Assembly (NCBI RefSeq): GCF_002920615.1
Contig: NZ_PQSU01000055.1
Location: 1 to 41,451 of the forward strand
From: Streptomyces sp. Ru62
GTDB taxonomy: Bacteria > Actinomycetota > Actinomycetes > Streptomycetales > Streptomycetaceae
Reading direction: 5' to 3'
DNA: 41,451 nt
Positions 24,487 to 31,402 of the stretch are shown one piece after another. The position numbers and the translations under genes are program-made. The notes beneath the pieces are model-generated. The model worked only from the letters and a program-made list of their open reading frames with translations. It was not told the origin of the DNA and did no database searches. Every line of letters starts with the position of its first letter. Position 1 is the stretch's first letter.

Positions 24487-24569
24487 TTGCCTTTGCCAAG
24501 TTTTTGCGCCGTTGGGCCCGTGTTTGTTTGCCTTCAGCAACCAAGCAGTCCTATGGTTGCCCCAAGCAA
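24487..24569. promoter_or_regulatory. Three TTGC-N5-GCAA-type boxes upstream of the MarR gene
   Basis: TTGCCTTCAGCAA (24528-24540) and TTGCCCCAAGCAA (24557-24569) fit TTGC-N5-GCAA exactly; TTGCCTTTGCCAA (24487-24499) is a close variant, framed by ACTTG and CAAGT. They sit in the 200-base AT-richer spacer right before the marR gene. This is the expected place for autoregulation by the MarR protein and control of the following exporter. Confidence 0.75.
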
Positions 24570-24586
24570 CGAATACGGGAGGTGTG

Positions 24587-25081
24587 ATGGCCGAGCAGGC
24601 GCAGTTCGAAGAGCTGGCGCGTCAGCTCAGTGCCGTCGGAGCCGTGAAACGGGACATGGGGCGGATCCTGCCGCCCGACTGCCCGGCCGGTTCGGCCGCC
24701 GTGCTGACCCTGCTCGGCCGCCACGGCGACATGCGCATGAGCAAGCTCGCGGAGTTGCTCGCCGTGGACATGTCGGTCACCAGCCGGCATGTCGCGCACG
24801 TCGCCGCACGCGGCTGGATCGAGCGGCACCCCGACCCCGCGGACAAGCGCTCGCGCATCCTGCGCCTGACGCCCGCGGGCCTGCACCAGCTCGACGACCT
24901 GTCCCGGCGGACCACGCACCTGCTGGCCGAGCGGCTGGCGGACTGGACCGACGAGGACGTCGACGAGCTGATCCGGCTGATGACGCGTCTGCGCGCGTCC
25001 TTCGGCGACTGCCGGTCCGCCCCGCTGCGGCTCCCCGCTCCCGTAGACGCAGAGTCCACCCGTACACCCGCAAGCACGTAA
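24587..25081 (+). CDS. MarR-family transcriptional regulator
   Basis: 164 residues from the ATG at 24587, with GGGAGG five bases upstream. The winged-helix core is clear: AAVLTLLGRHGDMRMSKLAE, LLAVDMSVTSRHVAHVAARG as recognition region, and the wing ERHPDPADKRSRILRLTPAG with the DxRxR-type motif. The C-terminal helix is amphipathic for dimerisation. It starts a block with a DHA2 exporter (14 bases downstream) and a YceI protein; as a rule such MarR proteins repress their own exporter operon and are released by a ligand. Three candidate operator boxes lie just upstream. Confidence 0.93.
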   Translation: MAEQAQFEELARQLSAVGAVKRDMGRILPPDCPAGSAAVLTLLGRHGDMRMSKLAELLAVDMSVTSRHVAHVAARGWIERHPDPADKRSRILRLTPAGLHQLDDLSRRTTHLLAERLADWTDEDVDELIRLMTRLRASFGDCRSAPLRLPAPVDAESTRTPAST

Positions 25082-25094
25082 GAAAAGGAAGCCC

Positions 25095-27629
25095 ATGGCA
25101 ACGACCACACCAGCCGGTGTGCGGGCTCACGCCAAGCACGGGGGAGGCTCCCACGGCGACGCCCCGATGACCCACCGGCAGATCATGGAGGCACTGTCCG
25201 GGCTGCTGCTCGGCATGTTCGTGGCGATCCTGTCGTCCACGATCGTCTCCAACGCCCTGCCGCACATCATCGGGGACCTCGGCGGCGGCCAGTCCGCCTA
25301 CACCTGGGTGGTCACCGCCGCTCTGCTGTCGATGACCGCGGCCACTCCCCTGTGGGGCAAGCTCGCCGACCTGTACAGCAAGAAGGCTCTCGTCCAGATA
25401 GCCCTGATCATCTACGTGGTCGCCTCGATGGCGGCCGGTCTGTCGCAGAACCCGGGCATGCTCATCACCTTCCGGGTGTTCCAGGGCATCGGCGTCGGCG
25501 GTCTGTCCGCCCTGGCGCAGATCGTCATGGCCGCGATGATCTCCCCGCGTGAGCGCGGCCGGTACTCCGGCTACCTGGGCGCCACCTTCGCCGTCGCCAC
25601 CGTCGGCGGCCCGCTGCTCGGCGGTGTCATCACCGACACCTCCTGGCTGGGCTGGCGCTGGTGCTTCTACGTCGGCGTCCCCTTCGCCGTCCTCGCGCTG
25701 ATCGTGCTCCAGAAGACCCTGCACCTGCCCGTGGTCAAGCGGGAGGTCAAGGTCGACTGGGGCGGCGCGACCCTCATCTCCGCCGCCGTCTCCCTGCTGC
25801 TGGTCTGGGTCACCTTCGCCGGTGACAAGTACGACTGGCTGTCCTGGCAGACCTACGCGATGGTCGGCGGCTCGATCGTCCTCGGCGCGCTGTTCGTGCT
25901 CGTCGAGTCCAAGGCGAGCGAGCCGATCATCCCGCTGCGCCTGTTCAGGAACCGCACGATCACGCTGGCGTCGCTCGCCTCGCTGTTCGTCGGTATCGCG
26001 ATGTTCTCCGGCACCGTCTTCTTCAGCCAGTACTTCCAGCTGGCCCGTGACAAGTCCCCGACCATGTCGGGCGTCCTGACCATCCCGATGATCGGCGGCC
26101 TGTTCGTCTCCTCGACCGTCTCGGGTCAGTTCATCACCCGCACCGGCCGCTGGAAGGCGTGGCTGGTCAGCGGTGGTGTGCTGGTCACGGCCGGCCTGCT
26201 GCTGCTCGGTGGCATCCGGTACGACACGGCCTACTGGAAGATGGCCGTCTTCATGGCGCTGCTGGGTCTCGGCATCGGCATGATGATGCAGAACCTGGTC
26301 CTCGCCACGCAGAACCAGGTCTCCCCCGCCGACCTCGGTTCGGCCAGCTCCACGGTCACCTTCTTCCGCTCCCTCGGCGGTGCGGTCGGCGTCTCCGCGC
26401 TGGGTGCCGTGATGTCCCGCCGGATCACCCACTACGTCCAGGACGGCGTCGCCGACCTGAGCCCGAAGTACCAGAAGGCCCTGGCCGGCGGCTCCGGTTC
26501 GACCGACAGCATCCCGGACATGAACGCGCTCCCGAAGCCCATCCGGACGCTGCTGGAGAGCGCCTACGGCCACGGCATCGCCGACGTCTTCCTGATCGCC
26601 GGCTGCCTCGCCGCCATCGCCTTCCTGATCACGCTGTTCATCAAGGAGGTCCCGCTGAAGACCAAGGGCGCGCTCGCACAGGCCGCCGAGGGCGAGGCCC
26701 CCGTGACCGACCCGGCCGCCGCGCCGGCCGTCGCCGAGGCCCAGGCCCCCGTCGCCGCACCGGTCCCGGCCGCGGTCGCCGCCTCCACCGAGGCCGGCTC
26801 CGACGGCACGGCCACCGCCACCCGGCCGATGGCGGCCGTCGCCACGATCGCCGAGCCCGGCGGCTCCGGCGGCACCCCGGTGCACGGCTTCGTCCGCGGC
26901 GCCGAGAGCGCCCCGGTCCCGCAGGCCGCGGTCACCCTGATCTCGCTGTCCGGCCGCCAGCTGGGCCGCGCGGTCGCCCAGGCCGACGGCTCCTACGGGC
27001 TCGACGCCCCGGGCACCGGCAGCTACGTCCTGATCGCCTCCGCCGACGGCTACCAGCCGCAGGCCTCCACCGTCGTGGTGGGCGAGGAACCGCTGTCGTA
27101 CGACATCCTGCTCAGCGGCACCAGCGGGCTGACCGGTGTGGTCCGGGCCGCGGGCAGCGCGCTGCCGGTCAAGGACGCGATGGTGATCGTCACCGATGTG
27201 CGCGGTGACCTGCTGGCCACCGCCGCCACCGGTGAGCAGGGCGACTTCGCCCTCACCGACCTGGTGCCCGGCACCGTGACCGTCGCGGTCAACGCGAGCG
27301 GGTTCCGGCCGCGCGCCCTGCCGGTCGAGGTCGGCGCCACCGGGGTCACCCGGATCGAGGTCGACCTGGACGCCGGCGCCCGGCTCCAGGGTGTCGTCCG
27401 GGCCCCGCACGGCCCGCTGGCCGACGCCCGGGTGACCCTGGTCGACCAGGCCGGCAACGTGGTCGGCACCGCCACCACCGGCACGGACGGGGCGTACGCC
27501 TTCACCGACCTGGACAGCGGCGAGTACACCGTCATCGCCACGGGTTACCCGCCGGTGGCGACGGCCCTGACCGTCTCCGGCACCGGAGTCGACGGCCACG
27601 ACATCGAACTCGCCCATCCCGGCGAGTAG
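25095..27629 (+). CDS. DHA2-type MFS exporter with three C-terminal carboxypeptidase-regulatory-like beta domains
   Basis: 844 residues; AAAAGGAAG precedes the ATG. Residues about 30-520 are a 14-span DHA2 drug:H+ antiporter: ILSSTIVSNALPHIIGDLGG, the loop 2-3 motif GKLADLYSKK, RVFQGIGVGGLSA and motif C GATFAVATVGGPLLGG. After an Ala/Pro linker (about 530-590) come three repeats of about 83 residues (594-675, 676-761, 762-844), each starting H/TGFVR or GVVR, with A..TL or V.V and a DGSYGLDA / GDFALTDL / GAYAFTDL block, the CarboxypepD_reg (Cna-B-like) pattern. DHA2 proteins normally end at the MFS part, with the C-terminus inside the cell. The next gene carries one more such domain. Substrate unknown. 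Confidence 0.9.
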   Translation: MATTTPAGVRAHAKHGGGSHGDAPMTHRQIMEALSGLLLGMFVAILSSTIVSNALPHIIGDLGGGQSAYTWVVTAALLSMTAATPLWGKLADLYSKKALVQIALIIYVVASMAAGLSQNPGMLITFRVFQGIGVGGLSALAQIVMAAMISPRERGRYSGYLGATFAVATVGGPLLGGVITDTSWLGWRWCFYVGVPFAVLALIVLQKTLHLPVVKREVKVDWGGATLISAAVSLLLVWVTFAGDKYDWLSWQTYAMVGGSIVLGALFVLVESKASEPIIPLRLFRNRTITLASLASLFVGIAMFSGTVFFSQYFQLARDKSPTMSGVLTIPMIGGLFVSSTVSGQFITRTGRWKAWLVSGGVLVTAGLLLLGGIRYDTAYWKMAVFMALLGLGIGMMMQNLVLATQNQVSPADLGSASSTVTFFRSLGGAVGVSALGAVMSRRITHYVQDGVADLSPKYQKALAGGSGSTDSIPDMNALPKPIRTLLESAYGHGIADVFLIAGCLAAIAFLITLFIKEVPLKTKGALAQAAEGEAPVTDPAAAPAVAEAQAPVAAPVPAAVAASTEAGSDGTATATRPMAAVATIAEPGGSGGTPVHGFVRGAESAPVPQAAVTLISLSGRQLGRAVAQADGSYGLDAPGTGSYVLIASADGYQPQASTVVVGEEPLSYDILLSGTSGLTGVVRAAGSALPVKDAMVIVTDVRGDLLATAATGEQGDFALTDLVPGTVTVAVNASGFRPRALPVEVGATGVTRIEVDLDAGARLQGVVRAPHGPLADARVTLVDQAGNVVGTATTGTDGAYAFTDLDSGEYTVIATGYPPVATALTVSGTGVDGHDIELAHPGE

Positions 27630-27636
27630 TTCGGCC

Positions 27637-27689
27637 CCGGCCCGTGGCGGCGCGCGCCTTGAGCGGAGGGCGCGCCCGCCACGGGCCGG
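27637..27689 (+). terminator. Long hairpin between exporter and YceI genes
   Basis: CCGGCCCGTGGCGG (27637-27650) pairs with CCGCCACGGGCCGG (27676-27689), and the inner GCGCGCC with GGCGCGC extends it to about 21 bp. A T-rich stretch (ATTTTT, CTTTTTT) follows at 27701-27719. It may attenuate rather than stop expression of the YceI gene, whose start is 43 bases on. Confidence 0.75.
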
Positions 27690-27732
27690 TCTCATACGAC
27701 CAATTTTTGAGCTTTTTTCAGGGAGAAACGGG

Positions 27733-28554
27733 ATGGGACTGACCGCGAAGATCCGTACGCGGGACGGGTGGGCCGTGTCGCACGCGGTCGTCACGGTGAC
27801 CGACATGACCGGCACGCAGGTGCTGCGGGCCGAGGCGGACACCGAGGGGGCCGTACGGGACACCACCGAGCTGGCGCCGGGGGCGTACACCGTGATCGTG
27901 ACCGCCGTCGGCTACGCGCCCGCCGCGTCCAGCGCGATCGTCACCGCGAGCGGCCGGGCCGAGGTCGGCACGGTCACACTGGCCCGGCAGGGCGGCACCG
28001 AGCTGCCGCCGCCCGGCCCCTGGACCATCGACCCGGCCCACTCCTCCGTCGGCGCGGTCGCCCAGCACCTGGGCATCTCCAGCGTGCACGGCCGGTTCAC
28101 GGAGTTCGGCGGCACGATCGAGATCGCGCCCGACGACGTCACCAAGTCCCGCGTGGAGGCGGTGATCAGGGCCGCGTCCATCGACACCGGCAACGGCATG
28201 CGCGACACGCACCTGCGCTCCGCGGACTTCCTCGACGTCGAGAACCACCCCGAGATCACCTACCGCTCCACGGGACTGACACAGGCCGGCTCCGACCGCT
28301 GGACCGTGCACGGCGAGCTGTCCCTGCACGGGGTCGTACGACCCGTCGACCTGGACCTGGCCTACCTGGGCACCGGCGCCGACCCGTGGGGCGGCACCCG
28401 CGCCGCGTTCCGGGCCACCACCGAACTGCACCGCGAGGACTTCGCGATGAACTACAACCAGGTCCTTCAGGCGGGCATCGCCGCCATCGGCACCACGCTG
28501 AAGGTGGAGCTGGACATCCAGGCGGTCCAGGGGGACTCCCTGCCCCAGGCGTAG
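27733..28554 (+). CDS. YceI-family protein with N-terminal carboxypeptidase-regulatory-like domain
   Basis: 273 residues from the ATG at 27733, with CAGGGAGA seven bases upstream. Residues 1-90 form a Cna-B-like beta domain of the same type as in the exporter (GWAVSHAVVTVTDMTGTQVL, ELAPGAYTVIVTAVGYAP). From about 97 a full YceI domain follows: WTIDPAHSSVGAVAQHLGIS, VHGRFTEFGGTIEIAP, the block MRDTHLRSADFLDVENHPEI, and a C-terminal GTTLKVELDIQAV. YceI proteins are lipocalin-like barrels that bind polyisoprenoids or similar lipids. There is no signal peptide, so it is likely cytosolic. The shared domain with the exporter suggests the two work together (inference). Confidence 0.9.
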   Translation: MGLTAKIRTRDGWAVSHAVVTVTDMTGTQVLRAEADTEGAVRDTTELAPGAYTVIVTAVGYAPAASSAIVTASGRAEVGTVTLARQGGTELPPPGPWTIDPAHSSVGAVAQHLGISSVHGRFTEFGGTIEIAPDDVTKSRVEAVIRAASIDTGNGMRDTHLRSADFLDVENHPEITYRSTGLTQAGSDRWTVHGELSLHGVVRPVDLDLAYLGTGADPWGGTRAAFRATTELHREDFAMNYNQVLQAGIAAIGTTLKVELDIQAVQGDSLPQA

Positions 28555-28610
28555 GCACGGGCCGTGGACATAGGCACAGCAGGGTCAGCCACCGGGGCAC
28601 CCGCTGCCCC

Positions 28611-28616
28611 TAGGCT
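28611..28616 (+). promoter_or_regulatory. -10 box of the F420/PPOX gene
   Basis: TAGGCT six bases before the ATG at 28623, with no ribosome site between; a leaderless start is likely. Confidence 0.55.
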
Positions 28617-28622
28617 GCCCCC

Positions 28623-29090
28623 ATGGCACCGAACATCGCTACCAACACCCGTGTGTCGCTGGACGAGCTGCTGGACTTCGTACGCCCCCGGCACCGCGCC
28701 CTGCTGATCACGCGCCGGTCCGACGGCTCCCCCCAGGCGTCCCCGCTGACCTGCGGCGTCGACGACTCCGGCCGGATCGTCGTCTCGACCTACCCCGAGC
28801 GGGCCAAGACCCGCAACGCCAAGCGGGACCCCCGGGTCGCCCTGGTCGTCCTCAGCGACGACTGGAACGGCCCCTGGGTCCAGATCGACGGCACGGCCGA
28901 GGTCATCGACACGCCCGACTCGGTGGAGCCGCTGGTCGAGTACTACCGCAACATCGCCGGCGAACACCCCGACTGGGACGAGTACCGCCAGGCAATGGTC
29001 AAGCAGGGCAAGTCCATCATCCGGGTGACCCCCGAACGGTGGGGCCCGGTCGCCACCGGCGGGTTCCCGGCACGGCTCGTGTCCGGGTAA
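28623..29090 (+). CDS. PPOX-class flavin/F420-dependent protein
   Basis: 155 residues, a single split-barrel domain. The pattern fits F420-dependent enzymes of the PPOX (pyridoxamine-phosphate-oxidase-like) class: HRALLITRRSDGSPQASPLT, IVVSTYPERAKTRNAKRDPR as cofactor phosphate-binding region, WVQIDGTAEVID, and the final ERWGPVATGGFPARL. Members reduce or oxidise small substrates with F420H2 or flavin in the cytosol; which one is not readable here. It follows the YceI gene by 68 bases but has its own -10 box, so it is probably separately expressed. Confidence 0.9.
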   Translation: MAPNIATNTRVSLDELLDFVRPRHRALLITRRSDGSPQASPLTCGVDDSGRIVVSTYPERAKTRNAKRDPRVALVVLSDDWNGPWVQIDGTAEVIDTPDSVEPLVEYYRNIAGEHPDWDEYRQAMVKQGKSIIRVTPERWGPVATGGFPARLVSG

Positions 29091-29093
29091 TCG

Positions 29094-29124
29094 CCGTCCC
29101 GGGACGGTGCGGCCCCGTCGGGGC
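29094..29124. terminator. Paired hairpins between convergent genes
   Basis: CCGTCCCGGGACGG (29094-29107, full palindrome) and GCCCC-GTC-GGGGC (29112-29124) fill the 36-base gap between the converging F420/PPOX and TetR genes; likely a bidirectional terminator. Confidence 0.5.
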
Positions 29125-29126
29125 GG

Positions 29127-29912
29127 TCAGCCGCGGGTGACCATCGCCTCGATGCCCGCGATCAGCAGGTCCAGGGCGAAGGTGAAGTCGCGGTCCAGCA
29201 TCTCGGCCACCGTGTCGCCGCCGCGCGCCGCCATGAGGTCCTTGGACTCCTTCATCACGTCGGCGGTACCGGGGACCTCGTCCACCATGGACATGGCCTG
29301 CTCGAAGTACTCGTCGGGGCTCAGCCCGGTGTCCGCTATCCGGGTCAGGAAGTGACCCTCGATCGTGCCGAAGCCGTACACGAACTGGAAGACGGCCGAG
29401 ATCGCCCCGGTCACCCCGTGCGAGGGCAGCCCGGCCCGGCGGACGACCCGCTGGACCGCCCGGGAGAACGCCAGGGAGTTCGGGCCGATGTTGAGGAAAC
29501 GCCCGGCCAGCGGGGACAGCCAGGGGTGGCGGACCAGCAGCGCCCGGTACGCGGTGGCCAGCGCGCGCAACTGCTCCCGCCAGTCCTCGTCCGCGTTCTC
29601 CGGGTCGGGCAGCCGCAGTTCGGCGTAGGTGGCGTCCAGGGCGAGTTCGAGCAGGTCGTCCTTGGTGTCGACGTACCAGTACAGGGACATCGCGGTGACG
29701 TTCAGCTCGGCCGCCAGCCGCCGCATGGAGAACTTGGCGAGGCCCTCGGCGTCCAGCAGCCGCACGGATGCCGCGGTGATCCGCTCCCGGTCCAGCCCGG
29801 ACGGCTGCCCACTGCGCCCACCGCGCCGGGCCCTGCCCTCCAGCCACACGCTGTCCCGCGCCGACCGACCTGCCTGCTTCGTCACCGGCGGCCCTTCCTC
29901 GATTCCGCTCAC
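29127..29912 (-). CDS. TetR-family repressor
   Basis: 261 residues from the ATG at 29912. The first 38 residues are an unusually long basic tail; then the TetR DNA-binding domain follows: RERITAASVRLLDAEGLAKF, SMRRLAAELNVTAMSLYWYV and DTKDDLLELALDATYAEL. The ligand domain is TetR_C-like (LLVRHPWLSPLAGRFLNIGP, then VYGFGTIEGHFLTRIADTGL). It lies 42 bases behind an MFS exporter gene on the same strand, so both are one operon, and a perfect inverted repeat at the exporter start is the likely operator. It thus should repress itself and the pump, and respond to the pump's substrate. Confidence 0.93.
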   Translation of the reverse strand: MSGIEEGPPVTKQAGRSARDSVWLEGRARRGGRSGQPSGLDRERITAASVRLLDAEGLAKFSMRRLAAELNVTAMSLYWYVDTKDDLLELALDATYAELRLPDPENADEDWREQLRALATAYRALLVRHPWLSPLAGRFLNIGPNSLAFSRAVQRVVRRAGLPSHGVTGAISAVFQFVYGFGTIEGHFLTRIADTGLSPDEYFEQAMSMVDEVPGTADVMKESKDLMAARGGDTVAEMLDRDFTFALDLLIAGIEAMVTRG

Positions 29913-29954
29913 GGTTCCAACCTAAGGGGCACGACTACCCACCGGCCCGGGCCA

Positions 29955-31340
29955 CTAGGCGGACACCCGCTCCGCCCGCCGCAACAGCCCCGCTGCCACG
30001 AACCCCCCGACCAGCACGGCCACGGCCCCCACCAGCTGACCGGCCCCCAGCCCGGCGGACAAGGACTCCCCCGACGCGACCGAAGAGCTGAGCACCGCGC
30101 CCAGTACGGCCACCCCGAGCCCGTTCCCGAATTCGGCGAGGGTGCCGTTGATCCCGGCCCCGACCCCCGCTTTCTCCGGGGGAATCGCGCTCATGACGGC
30201 GTGTGCCATCGCCGGGTTCGCCACCGCGCATCCCGCGCCGATCAGCACCAGCCCGAGCAGCGTCCCCACGTACCCCCCGGAGTCAACCTCCGCGATCGAC
30301 ACCAGGCCCCCGGCCATGCACACCATCCCCAGCGCGATCGACACCGGCGTGCCCAGCCGTGCCGACCACCTCGCCGACAGCCCGGTGAAGTTGAGCGCCA
30401 CCACGGTCAGCGCCAGCGGAGCGGTCCGCAGGCCGGCCTCCAGCGGCTCGTACCCGAGCACGAACTGGAGGTGCTGGGTCAGCAGGAACAGCGCGCCGCC
30501 CATCCCGAACACGATGAGCACGGCCCCGGCGACCGCGCCCGTGAAGCGTGGGTCCCGGAAGAAGCGGAGGTCGAGCATCGGCTCGTCGGTCCTGCTCTCC
30601 CACCAGGCGAAGGCGCTCAGCACGAGCACCGCCACGGCCGCCGTGCCGAGCACGCGCGCCGAGGTCCAGCCGTGCTCCGGCCCCGAGATGATCGCGTACA
30701 CCAGCGAGGCCATGCCGATGGTGGACAGCACCGCGCCCGGCAGGTCCGGCCGGTCACCCCGTGGGTTCTTCGACTCCGGTACGAGCGCCACCACCGCGGC
30801 CAGGCCGAGCGCGGCGACCGGGACGTTGATCAGGAAGATCGCGCCCCACCAGAAGTGGGCGAGCACGAAGCCACCGATCAGCGGGCCGCCGGCGAAGCCC
30901 AGCGCGTTGACGGCGCTCCAGATGCCGATCGCCTTCGGCTGCTCCTCGGGGGCGAAGATCTGCATCGCCACGGCCAGCGTGGTGGTCACCAGCAGCGCGC
31001 CGCCGATGCCCATCCCGGCCCGCGCGGCGACGAGCTGACCGGTGCTGCCGGCGAGTCCGGCCACGAACGAACCGAGGCCGAACAGGGCGAGCCCGGCGAT
31101 CAGCATCTTCTTGCGGCCGTAGCGGTCGGCGGCGCTTCCCGCGCTGAGCAGCAGGCCGGACTGCACCAGGGAGTACGCGTTGATCATCCACTGGATGTCG
31201 GAGGTCTCCGCGTGGAGTTCCCGGGTGAGGGAGGGGATGGCCACGTTCAGGACCGTGTTGTCGAGCAGCACGGTGAGCTGCGCGAGACAGATGACGCCGA
31301 GGATCAGCCAGCGTCGGGGGTGGCCTTGGGCGGTGGACAT
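29955..31340 (-). CDS. MFS drug-type exporter, 14-span DHA2 family
   Basis: 461 residues from the ATG at 31340; a GTG at 31349 lies in frame but inside the operator. The first helix has the DHA2 block QLTVLLDNTVLNVAIPSLTR, then SDIQWMINAYSLVQSGLLLS, motif A SAADRYGRKKMLIAGLAL and motif C GFAGGPLIGGFVLAHFWWGA. About 12 to 14 spans are visible, ending LLRRAERVSA. The family exports hydrophobic drugs with proton exchange; resistance to some antibiotic is likely but the compound is not known. It is first in the operon with the TetR gene, and no ribosome site is seen, so the message may be leaderless from within the operator. Confidence 0.92.
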   Translation of the reverse strand: MSTAQGHPRRWLILGVICLAQLTVLLDNTVLNVAIPSLTRELHAETSDIQWMINAYSLVQSGLLLSAGSAADRYGRKKMLIAGLALFGLGSFVAGLAGSTGQLVAARAGMGIGGALLVTTTLAVAMQIFAPEEQPKAIGIWSAVNALGFAGGPLIGGFVLAHFWWGAIFLINVPVAALGLAAVVALVPESKNPRGDRPDLPGAVLSTIGMASLVYAIISGPEHGWTSARVLGTAAVAVLVLSAFAWWESRTDEPMLDLRFFRDPRFTGAVAGAVLIVFGMGGALFLLTQHLQFVLGYEPLEAGLRTAPLALTVVALNFTGLSARWSARLGTPVSIALGMVCMAGGLVSIAEVDSGGYVGTLLGLVLIGAGCAVANPAMAHAVMSAIPPEKAGVGAGINGTLAEFGNGLGVAVLGAVLSSSVASGESLSAGLGAGQLVGAVAVLVGGFVAAGLLRRAERVSA

Positions 31341-31343
31341 GCC

Positions 31344-31375
31344 GTACACCGTATAGCCGCCGCTATACGGTGTAC
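31344..31375. promoter_or_regulatory. TetR operator, perfect 14-bp inverted repeat
   Basis: GTACACCGTATAGC (31344-31357) and its exact complement (31362-31375) with a 4-base spacer; 32 bases in all, ending three bases before the exporter ATG. The arm contains TATACGG, so it overlaps the likely -10 box. Strongest operator palindrome in the window. Confidence 0.92.
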
Positions 31376-31402
31376 AACGCGTTTCCCGGTCAGCCGGCCG
31401 CC

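Noticed and set aside
24777..27890. Very long open frame (over 1000 codons) antisense to the exporter gene
   Set aside because: It is the frame opposite to a coding sequence with G/C third positions. Its product is Arg/Gly/Asp low-complexity with no domain, while the sense frame has a full MFS.
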